Source: Portulaca oleracea
Taxonomy: Eukaryota > Streptophyta > Magnoliopsida > Caryophyllales > Portulacaceae
Assembly: GCA_029582165.1 (NCBI GenBank)
Contig: CM055886.1
Location: 21,514,669 to 21,578,668, forward strand
Length of the DNA stretch: 64,000 nt
Direction of reading: 5' to 3'
Positions 32,394 through 43,347 of the stretch are shown here, one piece after another. The position numbers were made by a program, and so were the translations under genes. Positions within the stretch are counted from its first letter, which is position 1; each line of letters starts with the position of its first letter. The notes beneath the pieces are model-generated. The model was not told the origin of the DNA and ran no database searches. It saw only the letters and a list, made by a program, of their open reading frames with translations.

Positions 32394-33662
32394 TGTTCGG
32401 TCTCATTTCGAGCCGAATTGATACAGTTAATAAAGGGTTTTGCTTGTTTTAGACCCCTAATTATGAGTAAATTATGGTGAGTTTGTGTCTTTGTAGGTTA
32501 AATCAAAGATTTAAGGAAAAGGGAGACAAAAGAGGCAAAAACAACCCAACTCCAGACATGTAGCGCCTGCTACACCGGACGTCGCACCCACGACACAGGG
32601 GTAGCTCCCGCGACACTCCTGGTAACACCTGCAACGACTATAGAAAATTCTTTGGAAAGAACGTAGCACCCGCTACACAAGGCGTAGCGCCCGCGACACA
32701 TTGGGCAGAAAGACCTCGCTCCCGTGAACTGTTTGGTGATGCCCGCGAAGACGGTCAGCTGATCAACGAAAAATTCTGAGCAACCGTCACGTCCGTGAAA
32801 ATCCTGTGACACCCGCGACGAAGGATACAGGAGGTCGTCGCGCCCGCGATAGTCCTAGTGGCACCCGCGACGACCAAAGATTTCCGGAAATAAAAAAAGG
32901 CACAGTGACTGCTTAGGGTTTTGAAAGATATATTTTATTTTCCTTTCCTAATCTTCCTATATAAAGACTATATTACATAATTAGAGGAATATCTTAGTTT
33001 AGTTTTAGTTTTAATTTAGTTTAGAATAGTTCATTAATTTAGTTTTCTTTATTTTTCTCTCAATTCCTCGATTGTAATTTACTCTTCTAAGTTTCAATTC
33101 AATTTAAGTTTTTCAATTCTCGTTTCCTTCTCACTTTTATTCATTCTGCTATGCTATTTTGATTTCATTAGTGTTAGTTCACACCAAAAATCCAATTTTT
33201 AGTGAAGAGGAGGATTAAAGGTCCTTGAATTCTCCCTTCAGGTTAGTACTCGAGCAGTCTTAGTAATCCAAATCACACCTTTCTTGTTTGTTCGGGAGAA
33301 AGATTCGTGATTCAAAGATTCAAGATTCAAGATTAGAGTAAAGATCAAACTTTCAGGTTAATGTTTTCATTCTTAATTTCTGTAATTAGTTCAGTTTTTA
33401 CATTCATCATCATTAATTGCTTTTAATTGCTTTCTTAGTTAGAAATTTACTTTCTTGTTAAATTAGGTTTAGTTCATCTTGAAATTCATGCTTCTTGATT
33501 ATTATTATTCTGAATTCATAATTAGTTTAGTTTAATGCTTTTCATTATTTATTGCCTTTTGTCATTGAAACCTTACCAAACCAATTTCCTATTAACCTGA
33601 CACGCCATCCCTGTGGATTCGACAACCCTACTCTTAAACCTCGAATATACCACAACTGAACA
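32394..33662 (+). repeat. 3' LTR of the Gypsy-type element
   Basis: Matches the 5' LTR over its length with scattered substitutions and small indels. It ends ACTGAACA at the junction back into the Copia element. Confidence 0.85.
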
Positions 33663-33670
33663 GCCGTGTG

Positions 33671-34271
33671 CAAATTGTCAAGGTATACAAGTAAGCCAAG
33701 TGTAGAACATTGGAAAGCTATTGCAAGAGTACGTGGATACTTGAAAGGACTGTTGACTTTGGCCTATTTTACAACAATTTTCCATCTGTTTTGGAGGGGT
33801 TCACAGATGCTAATTGGATAACTAGCTCTATGGATAACAAGTCAACATCAGGGTGGATATTTACCATAGGAGGAGGAGCCATTAGTTGGGCCTCTAAAAA
33901 AACAAACATGTAGCACGCATTCCACTATGGAATTTGAGTTCATTGATTTAGCAACACCGGGAAAGGAAGTAGAATGGCTAAGGAATGTATTGATGAATAT
34001 TAAGTTGTGGCCACAACCTATGTCAGCAATTTCCTTATACTGTGATAGTCAGGCTACCATATCTCGAGCTTATAGTAAAATCTATAATAGGAAGTCTAAA
34101 TACGTTAGCTTGAGACATGCTTATGTTAGGCAATTGAATCAAAATGGTGTTATAACTATCCTCTATGTCAAATCAACTCTAAATATAGCAAACCCTTTGA
34201 CTAAAGGTTTTCCAAGGGATCTGGTGAAGAGTACCATTGCTAGAATGGGTTTAAAATCCTTTAATATATGA
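33671..34271 (+). pseudogene. Copia RNase H, 3' part after the nested insertion
   Basis: Resumes the host Copia frame with KLSRYTSKPSVEHWKAIARV, then frame changes, then EFIDLATPGKEVEWLRN, SLYCDSQATISRAYSK and RQLNQNGVITILYVKSTLNI, ending KGFPRDLVKSTIARMGLKSF. The Copia RNase H motifs (EAEY, here EFEF; CDSQ; K..KH, here KSKYVSLRHA) are recognisable but altered. Confidence 0.8.
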
Positions 34272-34559
34272 TCTGTTTTAATAGGAACCCTACCTTACAC
34301 TAGTGAAAATTAGTTATAAGGTTTAAAGGCTAATAACGAGTTATAATAAGGTCAAGGGTGCACTATCAATAGGATATAGCGCATTTACTTAGTCAGGCGG
34401 ATGAGTCTTACTCTCAATAGAATCCATATAGGTATGGAGTCCACCTATGTGAATATTAGAGTGTGGTCACTCTAAATAAGAGGTTTATTGGATTTTAACT
34501 CTTGTACATATTCACAGAACCGGGATGAGCACAAGGCCACAAAAGTACTACAATAACAA
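34272..34559 (+). other. Copia 3' non-coding region
   Basis: Sequence between the RNase H end and the solo Gypsy LTR. It continues at 35782-35988 up to the polypurine tract. No gene was seen. Confidence 0.6.
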
Positions 34560-34564
34560 GGCTT

Positions 34565-35776
34565 TGTTAAACCTTGGCTTTACCACTTTTTACCTCGGTT
34601 TTTATTGTCTAATTGAACTTATCTAAGTTATTTAATTAAAGTTTAATAGTGTTTTCTGCCATCTTTGCTAATTGAGACGAATTTGTTTAATTGTCTTATT
34701 CTTAGGTAATTTTTACACAAATGATGATTGCACAGGAGGTAAAAGATTGAAATTAAGAAGCAAAGTTAGCCAACACAGTCGCGTCAGAAATTAAGCCAAG
34801 GCAAAATTGAAATTTCCAGTTTGGCACACCTGGGTGTGCCAATCGGCACAGGCACCCGTGCTTGATTGCAATATTTAGTTTTAAGTAGTTTTATTAATTG
34901 GAAGAAAAGACAGTTTTCATTTTCTACGTTCTTTCATTGTTCTAGTTTCTCTCTAGGCTTGAAGGGAGGTTTCTCCCTAAGCCCTAGTTCTAGGTTTAGA
35001 TTTCCATTGAAGAAGTTAAGTTAGATTATAAATTCAAGAAGGAGATTGAATTTGGCTTTCAATTCATGACTATGTTCTTCTATCTCTTTCTCTCTATTTT
35101 CTTCTATGTTTATATGCTTGTTAGATTGATTTTCATTCTTTTTAATTGCATTGTTAAGTTGATTTGTTGTTAGTTTTGTGTTGTTTGGGTTGTAATTGAT
35201 ATATTCAATGATGAATTAAACTTGTTTAGGCCTAATCTATCAAAATTCATGCTTGTAGTTAGAGGTTTTCTCATGCCCACCATGTGTTCGATGAAATGCT
35301 CAAGAGAGTGTTCATATTTTTTTCTTTAGGGAATTGATTTATGTTGAGAGCTAGGGTTAATTTGCTAGTGTAGTAGAGAAAATAGTTAGGGTTTTGGACA
35401 TGAGAATAGTCGAATTCTAACTAGGTTTAGGGTTGCTATTCTTGTAGTTTAATTAGACTAACTCCATGAGAATAGGTAGTTAGAATAGTTAGACTAGCCC
35501 TTGAACCTCGAGAGAGGGCTTCGGTGAGCTATAATGGTGCAACCGATCGCTCTTAATTGCTTGTTTAGAATTGGTAGATTAGGTCGTTCAAATTGATTAG
35601 TTGTTGAATACTGATTTTGTTGCCTGAACATCTTTTTATTGCTTTCGTAGTTTGTAGTTATCATCACTATCACTTCCCTGGTTTATCTACCTAGCTTGAA
35701 ACACTTGAGTCCGCTCTGAGTGCTTGGAACACAACTCCCTAAGATCGACACCCATACTCCCAAAAGTACGACAACA
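34565..35776 (+). mobile_element. Solo Gypsy-type LTR in Copia 3' region
   Basis: A 1.2-kb non-coding unit from TGTTAAACCTTGG to AAAAGTACGACAACA, flanked by GGCTT (34560-34564) and AGCTT (35777-35781), a 5-bp duplication with one change. It has a small block of palindromic words (CACACCTGGGTGTGCC, GGCACAGGCACC) at about 34820-34865. Its end resembles the inverse of the LTR-like unit at 61436 (TGTCGTATCC). No interior or partner LTR was found. Confidence 0.65.
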
Positions 35777-35988
35777 AGCTTCTTCTGAAATATGGACTAG
35801 GTGTGATGTTGTGTGTAGTAACTTTGGTCTTAATATTAAAAGGTTTGGTTTCAGCTATCTGGCCACCAAACACTTTTAAGACTTTGAGTCACTTACACCA
35901 ACTGATGGTTTAATCAAAATGACACCTTCAGATTTGTCGTATCACAATAAGAATTGTTTAAATCACTCAACTTTCACTAGTGGGGGAT

Positions 35989-36631
35989 TGTTGAATAGTT
36001 AGTAAAAGTTAATAAGGACATAAATGTATTAGTTCTATCAAATGTCCCACATGGATAGAATAGTGTAGTCTCTAGCTCCTAGAAGATATAAATAGGTTTT
36101 CCTATTTATTATCCCACATGAACAAAATAAAATAACAATATATCTCCTCATAAGTTAAAGAGTCATATGGGTTTACAAATAGATAACCTGTGGACTGGGC
36201 TAACCTGTCCTTGGGTTAAGGTTCAATGCTTCGCATTAAACCGCACACGCACATGCACATGCGCACGTGGTGTGGGTTGTAGGTCGCTAGATGCGCTTTT
36301 CGCGCTTATTAGGAACACTTTGCACGTGAGCTTGGAGCCTTAGGAGTCGGACAACATAATCACATTTATTTATAATTATTATTTTCTTTTTAAATAGATG
36401 AATACAGCTTGATAGAATTAACTGTCAATTGTCAATTCTATCCAACTGCATTGCATGTGTTGTCATCCTTATCCAGACAAAAAATCATTAGGGGGATTGA
36501 TCATATATATGTCAATCGAGGAAGTTTTGTTGTATCATGGAGACACGAATTTGCATGAGGAGCAGATCTTGTCTTAAAGATAGTGATATGATCACACCTC
36601 AAAGCCTTAACCAATCCCAGTTTTCCTAATA
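35989..36631 (+). repeat. 3' LTR of the Copia element
   Basis: Preceded by AGTGGGGGAT. It matches 23755-24316 with an internal length difference. Confidence 0.85.
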
Positions 36632-36636
36632 TAGGG

Positions 36637-37155
36637 CTCATGTCTACTCACTCTGTTCGTTAATATCTATTAGTAAAGCTTTTAATGATCTCCAATGTAC
36701 AACATTAGTCTTCAATGTCTGACATGAAATACTACAGAAGTTTATTCATATGAAAATATCCCATAACAACATATAATAGGGAAGGAAAGGAGTACAACAT
36801 TAATAAAACCACCTCTAACTTTTCCAAGCTACAATTTACCTTTCGAAACTGTTGGGCTTTATGGCCCAAATTATATTTTGTCTATTTTGGAGGATCTGGA
36901 CGCTACCAGCGGAGGCTGGCGCCACCAGCGCCACTTTGTGGATGTCGGGGTTTTAGGCGCTACCAACATGCTGCCAACGCTTCTCTTAGAAAGCCCAAAA
37001 TCCCATGGCGCGGCCAGCGCTTCCATGCAAGCCTTTTTTTTAACATCTGCGGCGGCCCTTCCGTTTTGCTTTCAAGGTTATAGACTATTTAACCTAGCTT
37101 CTTTTTCCCTCTCTACTAATATATATATGGTACTTATTAACAAAAAGGGGGAGAT
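36637..37155. other. Flank of the Copia element and remnant LTR-element interior
   Basis: 36637-36850 has no recognisable exon and may be an intron of the disrupted CHY1-like gene. From 36851 (TGTTGGGCTTTATGGCCC) the sequence changes: 36895-37070 is GC-rich with repeated GGCGCTACCAGCGCC-like words, and it ends in the polypurine tract AAAAAGGGGGAGAT (37142-37155) that primes the next LTR. The second part is therefore probably the truncated interior of that LTR element. Confidence 0.5.
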
Positions 37156-38036
37156 TGTAGAAACTGTGATGCCCTCAACACCACTGCCGCTGAGGAGCTC
37201 AGCCATTACCAAAAAGTTTTGTTTGAAAGAGCAAAAAATTTGGAAAGTATCCAGAAAATCTCTTAAATAATCTCAGCATATATTCAAGATTATATAGACT
37301 TATTTTTGGTGTATACTTTGCAGAATATATCTTAGTAGATAAGGATTGGAGCTTCTAAAAAGAGTGAAGATAGAAGATCAACATAAACTTGGAAAGAATC
37401 AACAATACCATTGGAAGAGAAGTCGTTGCTAATGAATTTCCAAGACCTATAGAAAGGCAACAACTTCCTCCTTGAAGATGAAGTCGATTCCAAGCAAGTA
37501 ATCGAGTGTAGGAAATCTCGTGAGGTTTCTAAGTGTAGCCAATGAATCCTTGGTGAGAAATGTAGTCAGTAAGGTACTTCCGGTGAGGTGTAACCAAGGT
37601 TCTTGGTGAGTTATATAGCCAACTATGTTGGTGAGGTGTTATGTAGGAAAGCCTTGAAGCACTAAGGGTTTGTGAGTTTGATACCCATTATAATCCGTCA
37701 TGTTCTTCTCTGCCACATTTGTGAGGCCCTTCATCACAAACCTCGCCTGTGAGGCCTCTCCTCTCTGCCTCATCTGTGAAGCCCCTCATCACAAGCCTCG
37801 TCTGTGAGGCCCCTCAACAGAAATTGAATCTCAGTTTCTGTCCTTGTAAGCAATCATCAAGGACCTCACTATCCTGATTCTGCTATGTTCCCTAACCTCC
37901 TCTATTTCTATTGTACCTCAACGTTTATCTAATAAAGAAGTATTATTAAGTTCATTCAAGTGCTATGAACATCTTTATATTCATAAGTGAAGAACTCTGT
38001 ATCAAACTTATTCACCTCCTCTCAAGGGTCCCAACA
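37156..38036 (+). repeat. LTR of a truncated element related to the 21280 solo LTR
   Basis: Starts TGTAGAAACTGTGATGCCCT directly after a polypurine tract, so it is a 3' LTR; it ends AAGGGTCCCAACA. It shares most of its length with 21280-22178, including the TCTGTGAGGCCCCTC minisatellite (about 37715-37815). The 5' LTR is missing, so the element is truncated. Confidence 0.75.
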
Positions 38037-38064
38037 CATCCAAAACAACAAAATGGGTATTTCA

Positions 38065-38477
38065 TGTTGGAAAAAACAAGGCTGTTGGGAAAGAAACGAA
38101 TCAAGGCTGTGGAGAACACAAGAAAACTGAGCCGTGGAAAAACCACTGCCTTGAAAGTGATTATGGCCCGACCTCGGTATCAATCGGAATTGCCGGTCGC
38201 TCCCCAAGGTTAACTCAAATTATCCCAGGACACGTGCACTCGTTGCCAAGGATATGGAGTATGCAAAACTATGTGCCCAGAAAGGAAGAGGAGAGGAGAG
38301 GAGAAGAGAAGAGAATTATATTCGATGATGAACACAGTCCTCCAGAGGCTCCAATTTATAGGAGAAACTGAAAGCCAACAGCAAAAAAAAACAGGAACTA
38401 AAAAGGAGATAAAAAGGAGGAACCACAAAATTGAATGACTAAAAATGGAAAACAACTACATTTAGCCATTACCAACA
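38065..38477 (-). repeat. 3' LTR of the minus-strand Copia element
   Basis: Starts TGTTGGAAAAAAC and ends ACCAACA on the plus strand, beside the polypurine tract. Confidence 0.88.
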
Positions 38478-39078
38478 ATCCCCCACTAATGGCTTACAAA
38501 GTAGTCAAGAAAAGAAAAGGAAAAACTGGGCAAAACAGGTCAGATACTTAGGTGTCAATATCTTTCGATTTGAATTGACACATTAGTGATGTGAGGCAAC
38601 AGTCAATAATCTAACAAGTGGACTAGGTCTTGAACTTGGAAGACTTTGATTGAGACCCCCACAACACGTATCAACCTACAAAAAAACATACTCCGCGATA
38701 ACAACATTTGCGCCTTTATGGCCATGCGCACACCTTGGGACTCATAAGTGCTCTAGAGAGATAGCCCAAATCTCTCATAGAAGGCGGCCAAACCTTCACA
38801 CTTACGTAGGTAATTCCATCAAGTCTATCTCAACATAGACCACCACAAATGTGACTATGGAATTATTAAGAGCAATTAGCTCATCCTTACAATAAACAAT
38901 CGGTGAATCCTTCAGTGCGTCTCATAAGCACCCCCCCCCCCACAAACGACGTGGATTCATTAAGAGAATAATCTCAACCTTAGAAGCACTACTTTGCACC
39001 ATAGGGATAAGGATGTAGTGCACTTCGAAGATTAGTATGGTTTCATTGGACCAAATAATTGGTATCCACCATACCTCT
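38478..39078 (-). other. Copia 3' non-coding region
   Basis: Between the polypurine tract and the end of RNase H. Contains a C-run near 38932-38942. No gene was seen. Confidence 0.6.
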
Positions 39079-40446
39079 TTAAGCCATAGGCTTAAGCCCT
39101 ATCCCCCTCGATGCCTCTAGAACAATTCGTCTAGTCAACCCCTTAATGAGAGGATCCGCCAAATTCTTCTCGGATCTCACATACTGCAAGGATATTACTC
39201 CATGCTTTAGCAATTGTCTCACTACACTGTGTCTGACACGGATATGTCTCCTTTTCCCGTTGTAGACACTGTTATGAGCCACTCCAATTGCTGCCTGTGA
39301 GTCACAATGTATAGAGATAGGTGTCTCTTGTTTCTCCTATAGCGGTACGTACTAAGAGACCTCTAAGCCACTCTGCTTCTTGACCTACCAATTCAAGAGC
39401 AATAAACTCATATTCCATGGTAGAGCGGGCTATGCAAGTCTGTTTTGCAGACTTCCACGAGATAGCCCCTCCACCCAAGGTAAAAACATAACCACTAGTA
39501 GAACTAACTTCATCATTATCAGAAATCTAGTTTGCATCACAATATCCTTCTACAACAGTAGGAAATTTATTAAAGTGCAAACACCAATCCATTGTACCTT
39601 TTAGATACTTAATCTACTCACAGCATAAGCAATATCAGGACGAGTAAAGTTCATCAAAAACATTACACTTCCTATAATTTTAGCATACTCAGATTGAGAC
39701 ACACTAGGAAAGTTGTTCTTCTTTAAAGGTATACTGGGATCGTAGGGAGTTCTAACAGGTGTCACATCAAACATGTTAAATTTCTTTAACACTTTCTCAA
39801 TATAGTGTGACTGACACAAAGCATAACCAGAGTTGGTTTTCCAAATTTTAATCCCTAAGATCACATCAGCTTCACCCATATCTTTCATTTCAAACAAAGA
39901 AGACAACAACATTTTAGTCTCATTGACTACAAGCAAATTTGTACCAAAGATCAGCATATCATCAACATATAAGCATATGAGCACACAATCTGATCCTATC
40001 ATCTAGGAATAGACACAAGAATCAGACAAATTTGCAACAAATCCATTTTTCACAAGAGAACTATCAAACTTCTCAAACCACTGTTTAGGAGCTTGCTTTA
40101 GGCCATAAAGAGATTTTCTCAATCTGCATACTTTATCCTCCTGACTTGGTACTTCACAACCCTCAGGTTGGGCCATATAGATTTCTTCCTCTAAGTCACC
40201 ATTAAGAAAAACTATCTTTACATCCATTTGATGCACAACAAGATCAAAAATCGCAGCTAACGCAATCAACGTTCTAATGGTGCTTATTTTCTTAACAAGA
40301 GAATAAGTATCAAAATAATATATCCCTTTCTTTTGGTCAAAACCTCTAATGACAAGTCTGGCCTTATATTTATCAATTGAACTGTCAGACCTCAATTTGT
40401 TTTTGAAAATCCATTTACTACTAATAGGTCTACAACCGTTAGGCAA
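39079..40446 (-). pseudogene. Copia reverse transcriptase and RNase H
   Basis: Minus-strand pieces: 40446-40003 (NGCRPISSKWIFKNKLRSD, HQMDVKIVFLNGDLEEEIYM, CRLRKSLYGLKQAPKQWFEK), a stop, 40002-39601 (LYVDDMLIFGTNLL with the catalytic YVDD, EMKDMGEADVILGIKIWK, RPDIAYAVSRL), then broken RNase H, and 39282-39079 (KRRHIRVRHSVVRQLLKHGV, EKNLADPLIKGLTRRIV). Motifs are mostly intact, but stops separate the blocks. The RNase H centre is degraded. Confidence 0.85.
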
Positions 40447-40539
40447 ATTTGTTAATTCCTAAGTTTTATTAAACACTAGGGAAACTATTTCACTTCTAAT
40501 GGCTTCCTTCCAAAAGGTGGCATCAATAGACCTAATAGC

Positions 40540-41166
40540 CTAGACATAGGTTTTTGGATCTTCATCAATTAGAAATAAAGTCACAAAATCCTTAGTCAAA
40601 GCATCCACATCATAATGATTAAAAACTTCACCTACGAAAGCAGTAACAAAATCAGATCCAAAATTAGTTGTAGTTCTTTGTCTTTTACTTCTTCTAGGCT
40701 CAATTTCAACATTTCTAGTACTAGAACTAGCAACAGGCAAGCTCACATTTTCAGGTACTACATCAGACACAACATCAGTTACCACATTAGGCACATTCTT
40801 TTTCAACGGAAACACTTGCTCAAAAAATTCAGCATCTCTATATTCAAAAATTGAATAATCACTCAAAGACATGAAACGATAGGCAACACTATTTTGAGCA
40901 TATCCAATAAAAACAGCATCAAAGGTCTTTAGGCCTATGTTGGTACGTTTATGACTAGGTAAAGCCACTTTAGCCAAACACCCCCACACTTTCAAATAAT
41001 TTAAATTCGGGGCATATCCTTTCCAAAGTTCATATGGGGTATGATCCCTCTTTTTATGGGGAACTCTATTGAGAATAAAACAGGCAGTCAAAACAGCTTC
41101 CCCCCACATGTTATCAGGCAATCCACAACTCAGAAGCATAGCATTCATCATTTCCTTAAGGGTACG
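40540..41166 (-). pseudogene. Copia integrase C-terminal part
   Basis: From the hAT junction the minus-strand frame reads MMNAMLLSCGLPDNMWGEAV, then WKGYAPNLNYLKVWGCLAKV and IEPRRSKRQRTTTNFGSDFV before the link to reverse transcriptase. The GKGYAPNLxYLKVWGCLA region is the integrase C-terminal domain typical of Copia. It ends in a stop close to the RT start. Confidence 0.85.
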
Positions 41167-41174
41167 GTTCTTAC

Positions 41175-42348
41175 TAGACCTGGCAAAGCTGATCCGAGAT
41201 CCGAAATCCGATCCGAAAAATCCGAATCCGAATCCGATCCGACACCGAAATGGATGATCCGGTCTTGATCCGAACCCGGAGATAATCCGACCCCGAATCC
41301 GATCCGAATCTCAACCCGAATTTTACCGAATAAGAAAGGGATCCGAAATAATCCGATCCGATCCGAACCCAACCCGAGCATTGCCAAATCCGAGTTAACC
41401 CGAATCCGAAATTGGCCGAACTGATTTTTACCCGACCTGAGCCACATCCGAAATAATTTGATCCGATCTGAACCCGACTCGAGCATTGCCAAATCCGAGT
41501 TAACCAAAATCCGAATTTGCCCGACCTGAATTTTATCTGACCCAAGCCAAGCCAAATCCGATTTAACCCGAATCCGAAAATTGACTGTATCGATTTTTAT
41601 CTTATTCAAGCTACATCCGACGAGTCAAATTTGATTTAACCGAATTTGAAAATTGTTCGAATGGAGTTTCACCGCTCGACGCATTCGACCCGAAATAGAA
41701 CCAAACTAAGCCGACCCGATTATAATTCGACCAATCACAATAAAAAATGTCTGTTAGCATTTTAATTTATAAATTATATAATTCAACTTTACTTTTAAGT
41801 TGGATTTTTGTAAATTTTGTGATGATTACCTTTAATTTATAAATTATATATTTTGATTTTTAAAATTATGAATTTAGAGCTTAGTAGACGTTTATTCGAA
41901 ACCATCCGCCAATCCACAACCACTATATATCTAAACTACAAATTTTTCAAACAAGGTCTGTAATTGGCATAAAATTATAGACTAATTTCATTACTTGTAT
42001 ATGACATGTTTAGATTGTTTACCCAATATTATAAACTTAGATCCGAATTTGGTCCGATCCAAAAACAACCCGAAGATCTCGATCCGATCAAACCCAGTCC
42101 TAATCCGATCCAAACTCGACAAAAACCCATCCGAGTGAATCCGAACCCGAACCCCACCCGAACATTACGATCCGATTAAACCCGGTCCGAATCCGATCCG
42201 AACCCGACAAAACACATCCGAGTCAATCCGAACCCGAACCCCATCCGATCCGAATCCGAATCCGAACCAGAGTACGGCTTATCCGAAAAATCCGAATCCG
42301 AGTTAATCCGATCCGAATCCGATCCGATCCATCCGATTGCCAGGTCTG
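41175..42348. mobile_element. Non-autonomous hAT element C, 8-bp TSD
   Basis: A 1174-bp element with termini TAGACCTGGCAA and TTGCCAGGTCTG, flanked by GTTCTTAC on both sides (41167-41174 and 42349-42356), the 8-bp duplication of the hAT superfamily. About 500 bp on the left and 320 bp on the right consist almost wholly of CCGAATCCGATCCGAACCCG-like words; the middle (about 41750-42030) is AT-rich. No transposase is present. It sits in the Copia integrase frame just after the conserved AERKN stretch and is younger than the Copia element. Confidence 0.88.
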
Positions 42349-42356
42349 GTTCTTAC

Positions 42357-43278
42357 GCTCTGCTAAACCATTTTGTTGAGGGGTATTAGGAGCGGTAGTC
42401 TCATGAATAATGCCATTTTTCTCACAGAAAACAGCTAAAGAGGTTGAGTCATATTCACCACCCCTATCAGACCTAAGCCTCTTGATTTTCCGGTCTAGTT
42501 GATTCTCAACTTCTGCCTTATATTTTAAGAACACTTCTTTAGCCTCGTCTTTAGACCTCAAAAGGTAAACTTTTTTATATCTAGAGAAGTCATCAATAAA
42601 GGTAATATACCATTTCTTTCCTCCTTTGCTCATTGTGTTCTTAAAGTCGGCTAGGTCTGAATGAACAAGTTCAAGCAACTGAGTTGATCTCTTAGTTACT
42701 GACTTAAAAGGTTTCTTGGTAAATTTTGCCTCAACACAAACATCATATTTATAACAACTTTCTGTGCTAACATATGGAATTAATTTAATGTTCTTTAGTC
42801 TGTTTACGGAAGCATAATTCACATGTCTAAGTCTACCATGCGAAAGGTTAACAGATTCAGCAATATAAGCAGAAGTAGAAGCATTTCCGTTAGCATCAGA
42901 AGCAACATTTAGAACATATAAGCCATCACTACGATACCCCTTCCCAACAAATACCCCATTACGAAGGATAACAATTTTCCCAGCCTTTTGGTTCACCTCA
43001 AAACCAGCAACATCAAGGAGGCTACTAGAAACTAGATTTCTACGAAGGGAAGGGACATACAACACATTGTTCAAGCATAAAGGTTTTCCAGAAGTAAATT
43101 TAAGGAGAACTTTCCCTTTACCCAGTATCGCAGCAGTGGAAGAATTTCCCATGAAGACATGTTCACCATTAGGAACGTCTTCAAAGTCATGCATCAGATT
43201 CTTGTTGGTGCAGAAATGTCTAGTTGCTCCATTGTCCAGAATCCACTCGTTATTATTAATCACGAGATTAGCTTTCAC
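42357..43278 (-). pseudogene. Copia protease and integrase N-terminal/core part
   Basis: The minus-strand frame starts near the protease (EWILDNGATRHFCTNKNLMH, with DNGAT in place of the usual D-S/T-GA). It continues through LCLNNVLYVPSLRRNLVSSS and the HHCC-type domain (LSHGRLRHVNY...YKYDVCVEAKF, one Cys degraded), then the DDE core: ELVHSDLADFKNTMSKGGKK, WYITFIDDFSRYKKVYLLRS, RLRSDRGGEYDS and TTAPNTPQQNGLAERKN. The last residues of the frame beyond 42357 come from hAT DNA. Confidence 0.88.
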
Positions 43279-43347
43279 AGTTACTACACAGAATACTTCA
43301 GTCTCCTCAGTCAGATTAGCTTGATTACTATTCTGTCCAGCGTGTTT

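Larger units (their letters stand above)
27639..33662 (+). mobile_element. Gypsy-type (Athila/Tat-like) element with little coding capacity
   Basis: LTRs of about 1.25 kb at 27639-28892 and 32394-33662 (TGTTCGGTCTCATTTCGAGC ... ACTGAACA). The flanks are GCTGT (27634-27638) and GCCGT (33663-33667), a target duplication with one change, inside the Copia RNase H start. The primer binding site TGGCGTCGTTGCCGGGGA (28895-28912) is one base from the TGGCGCCGTTGCCGGGGA site used by Athila/Tat-type Gypsy elements. The 3.5-kb interior encodes only two short frames and no reverse transcriptase or integrase, so it is non-autonomous. It is younger than the Copia host. Confidence 0.85.
23755..36631 (+). 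mobile_element. Copia retrotransposon split by nested Gypsy insertions, TSD TAGGG
   Basis: LTRs at 23755-24316 and 35989-36631 start TGTTGAATAGTTAGTAAAAG and end CTAACA/CTAATA. TAGGG flanks the element at 23750-23754 and 36632-36636, so the ends belong together. Coding order gag, protease, integrase, reverse transcriptase, RNase H is the Copia order. A Gypsy-type element (27639-33662) splits the RT/RNase H region and a solo Gypsy LTR (34565-35776) lies in the 3' non-coding part. The polypurine tract AGTGGGGGAT precedes the 3' LTR. No canonical primer binding site follows the 5' LTR. It is inserted just upstream of the surviving CHY1-like exons. Many stops and frameshifts make it inactive. Confidence 0.88.

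Noticed and set aside
36851..38036. TGTTGGG...CCCAACA as the ends of one LTR
   Set aside because: A polypurine tract at 37142-37155 and similarity to the solo LTR at 21280 place the LTR start at 37156; the outer match is probably chance.
41148..41609. Minus-strand repetitive peptide frame in hAT element C
   Set aside because: Same cause as in element B: word repeats without stops, not a gene.
41175..42348. The CCGAATCC repeats as a CRISPR array or satellite
   Set aside because: The repeats are short degenerate words without constant repeat-spacer spacing, and they are bounded by TIRs and an 8-bp duplication, so they are transposon arms.
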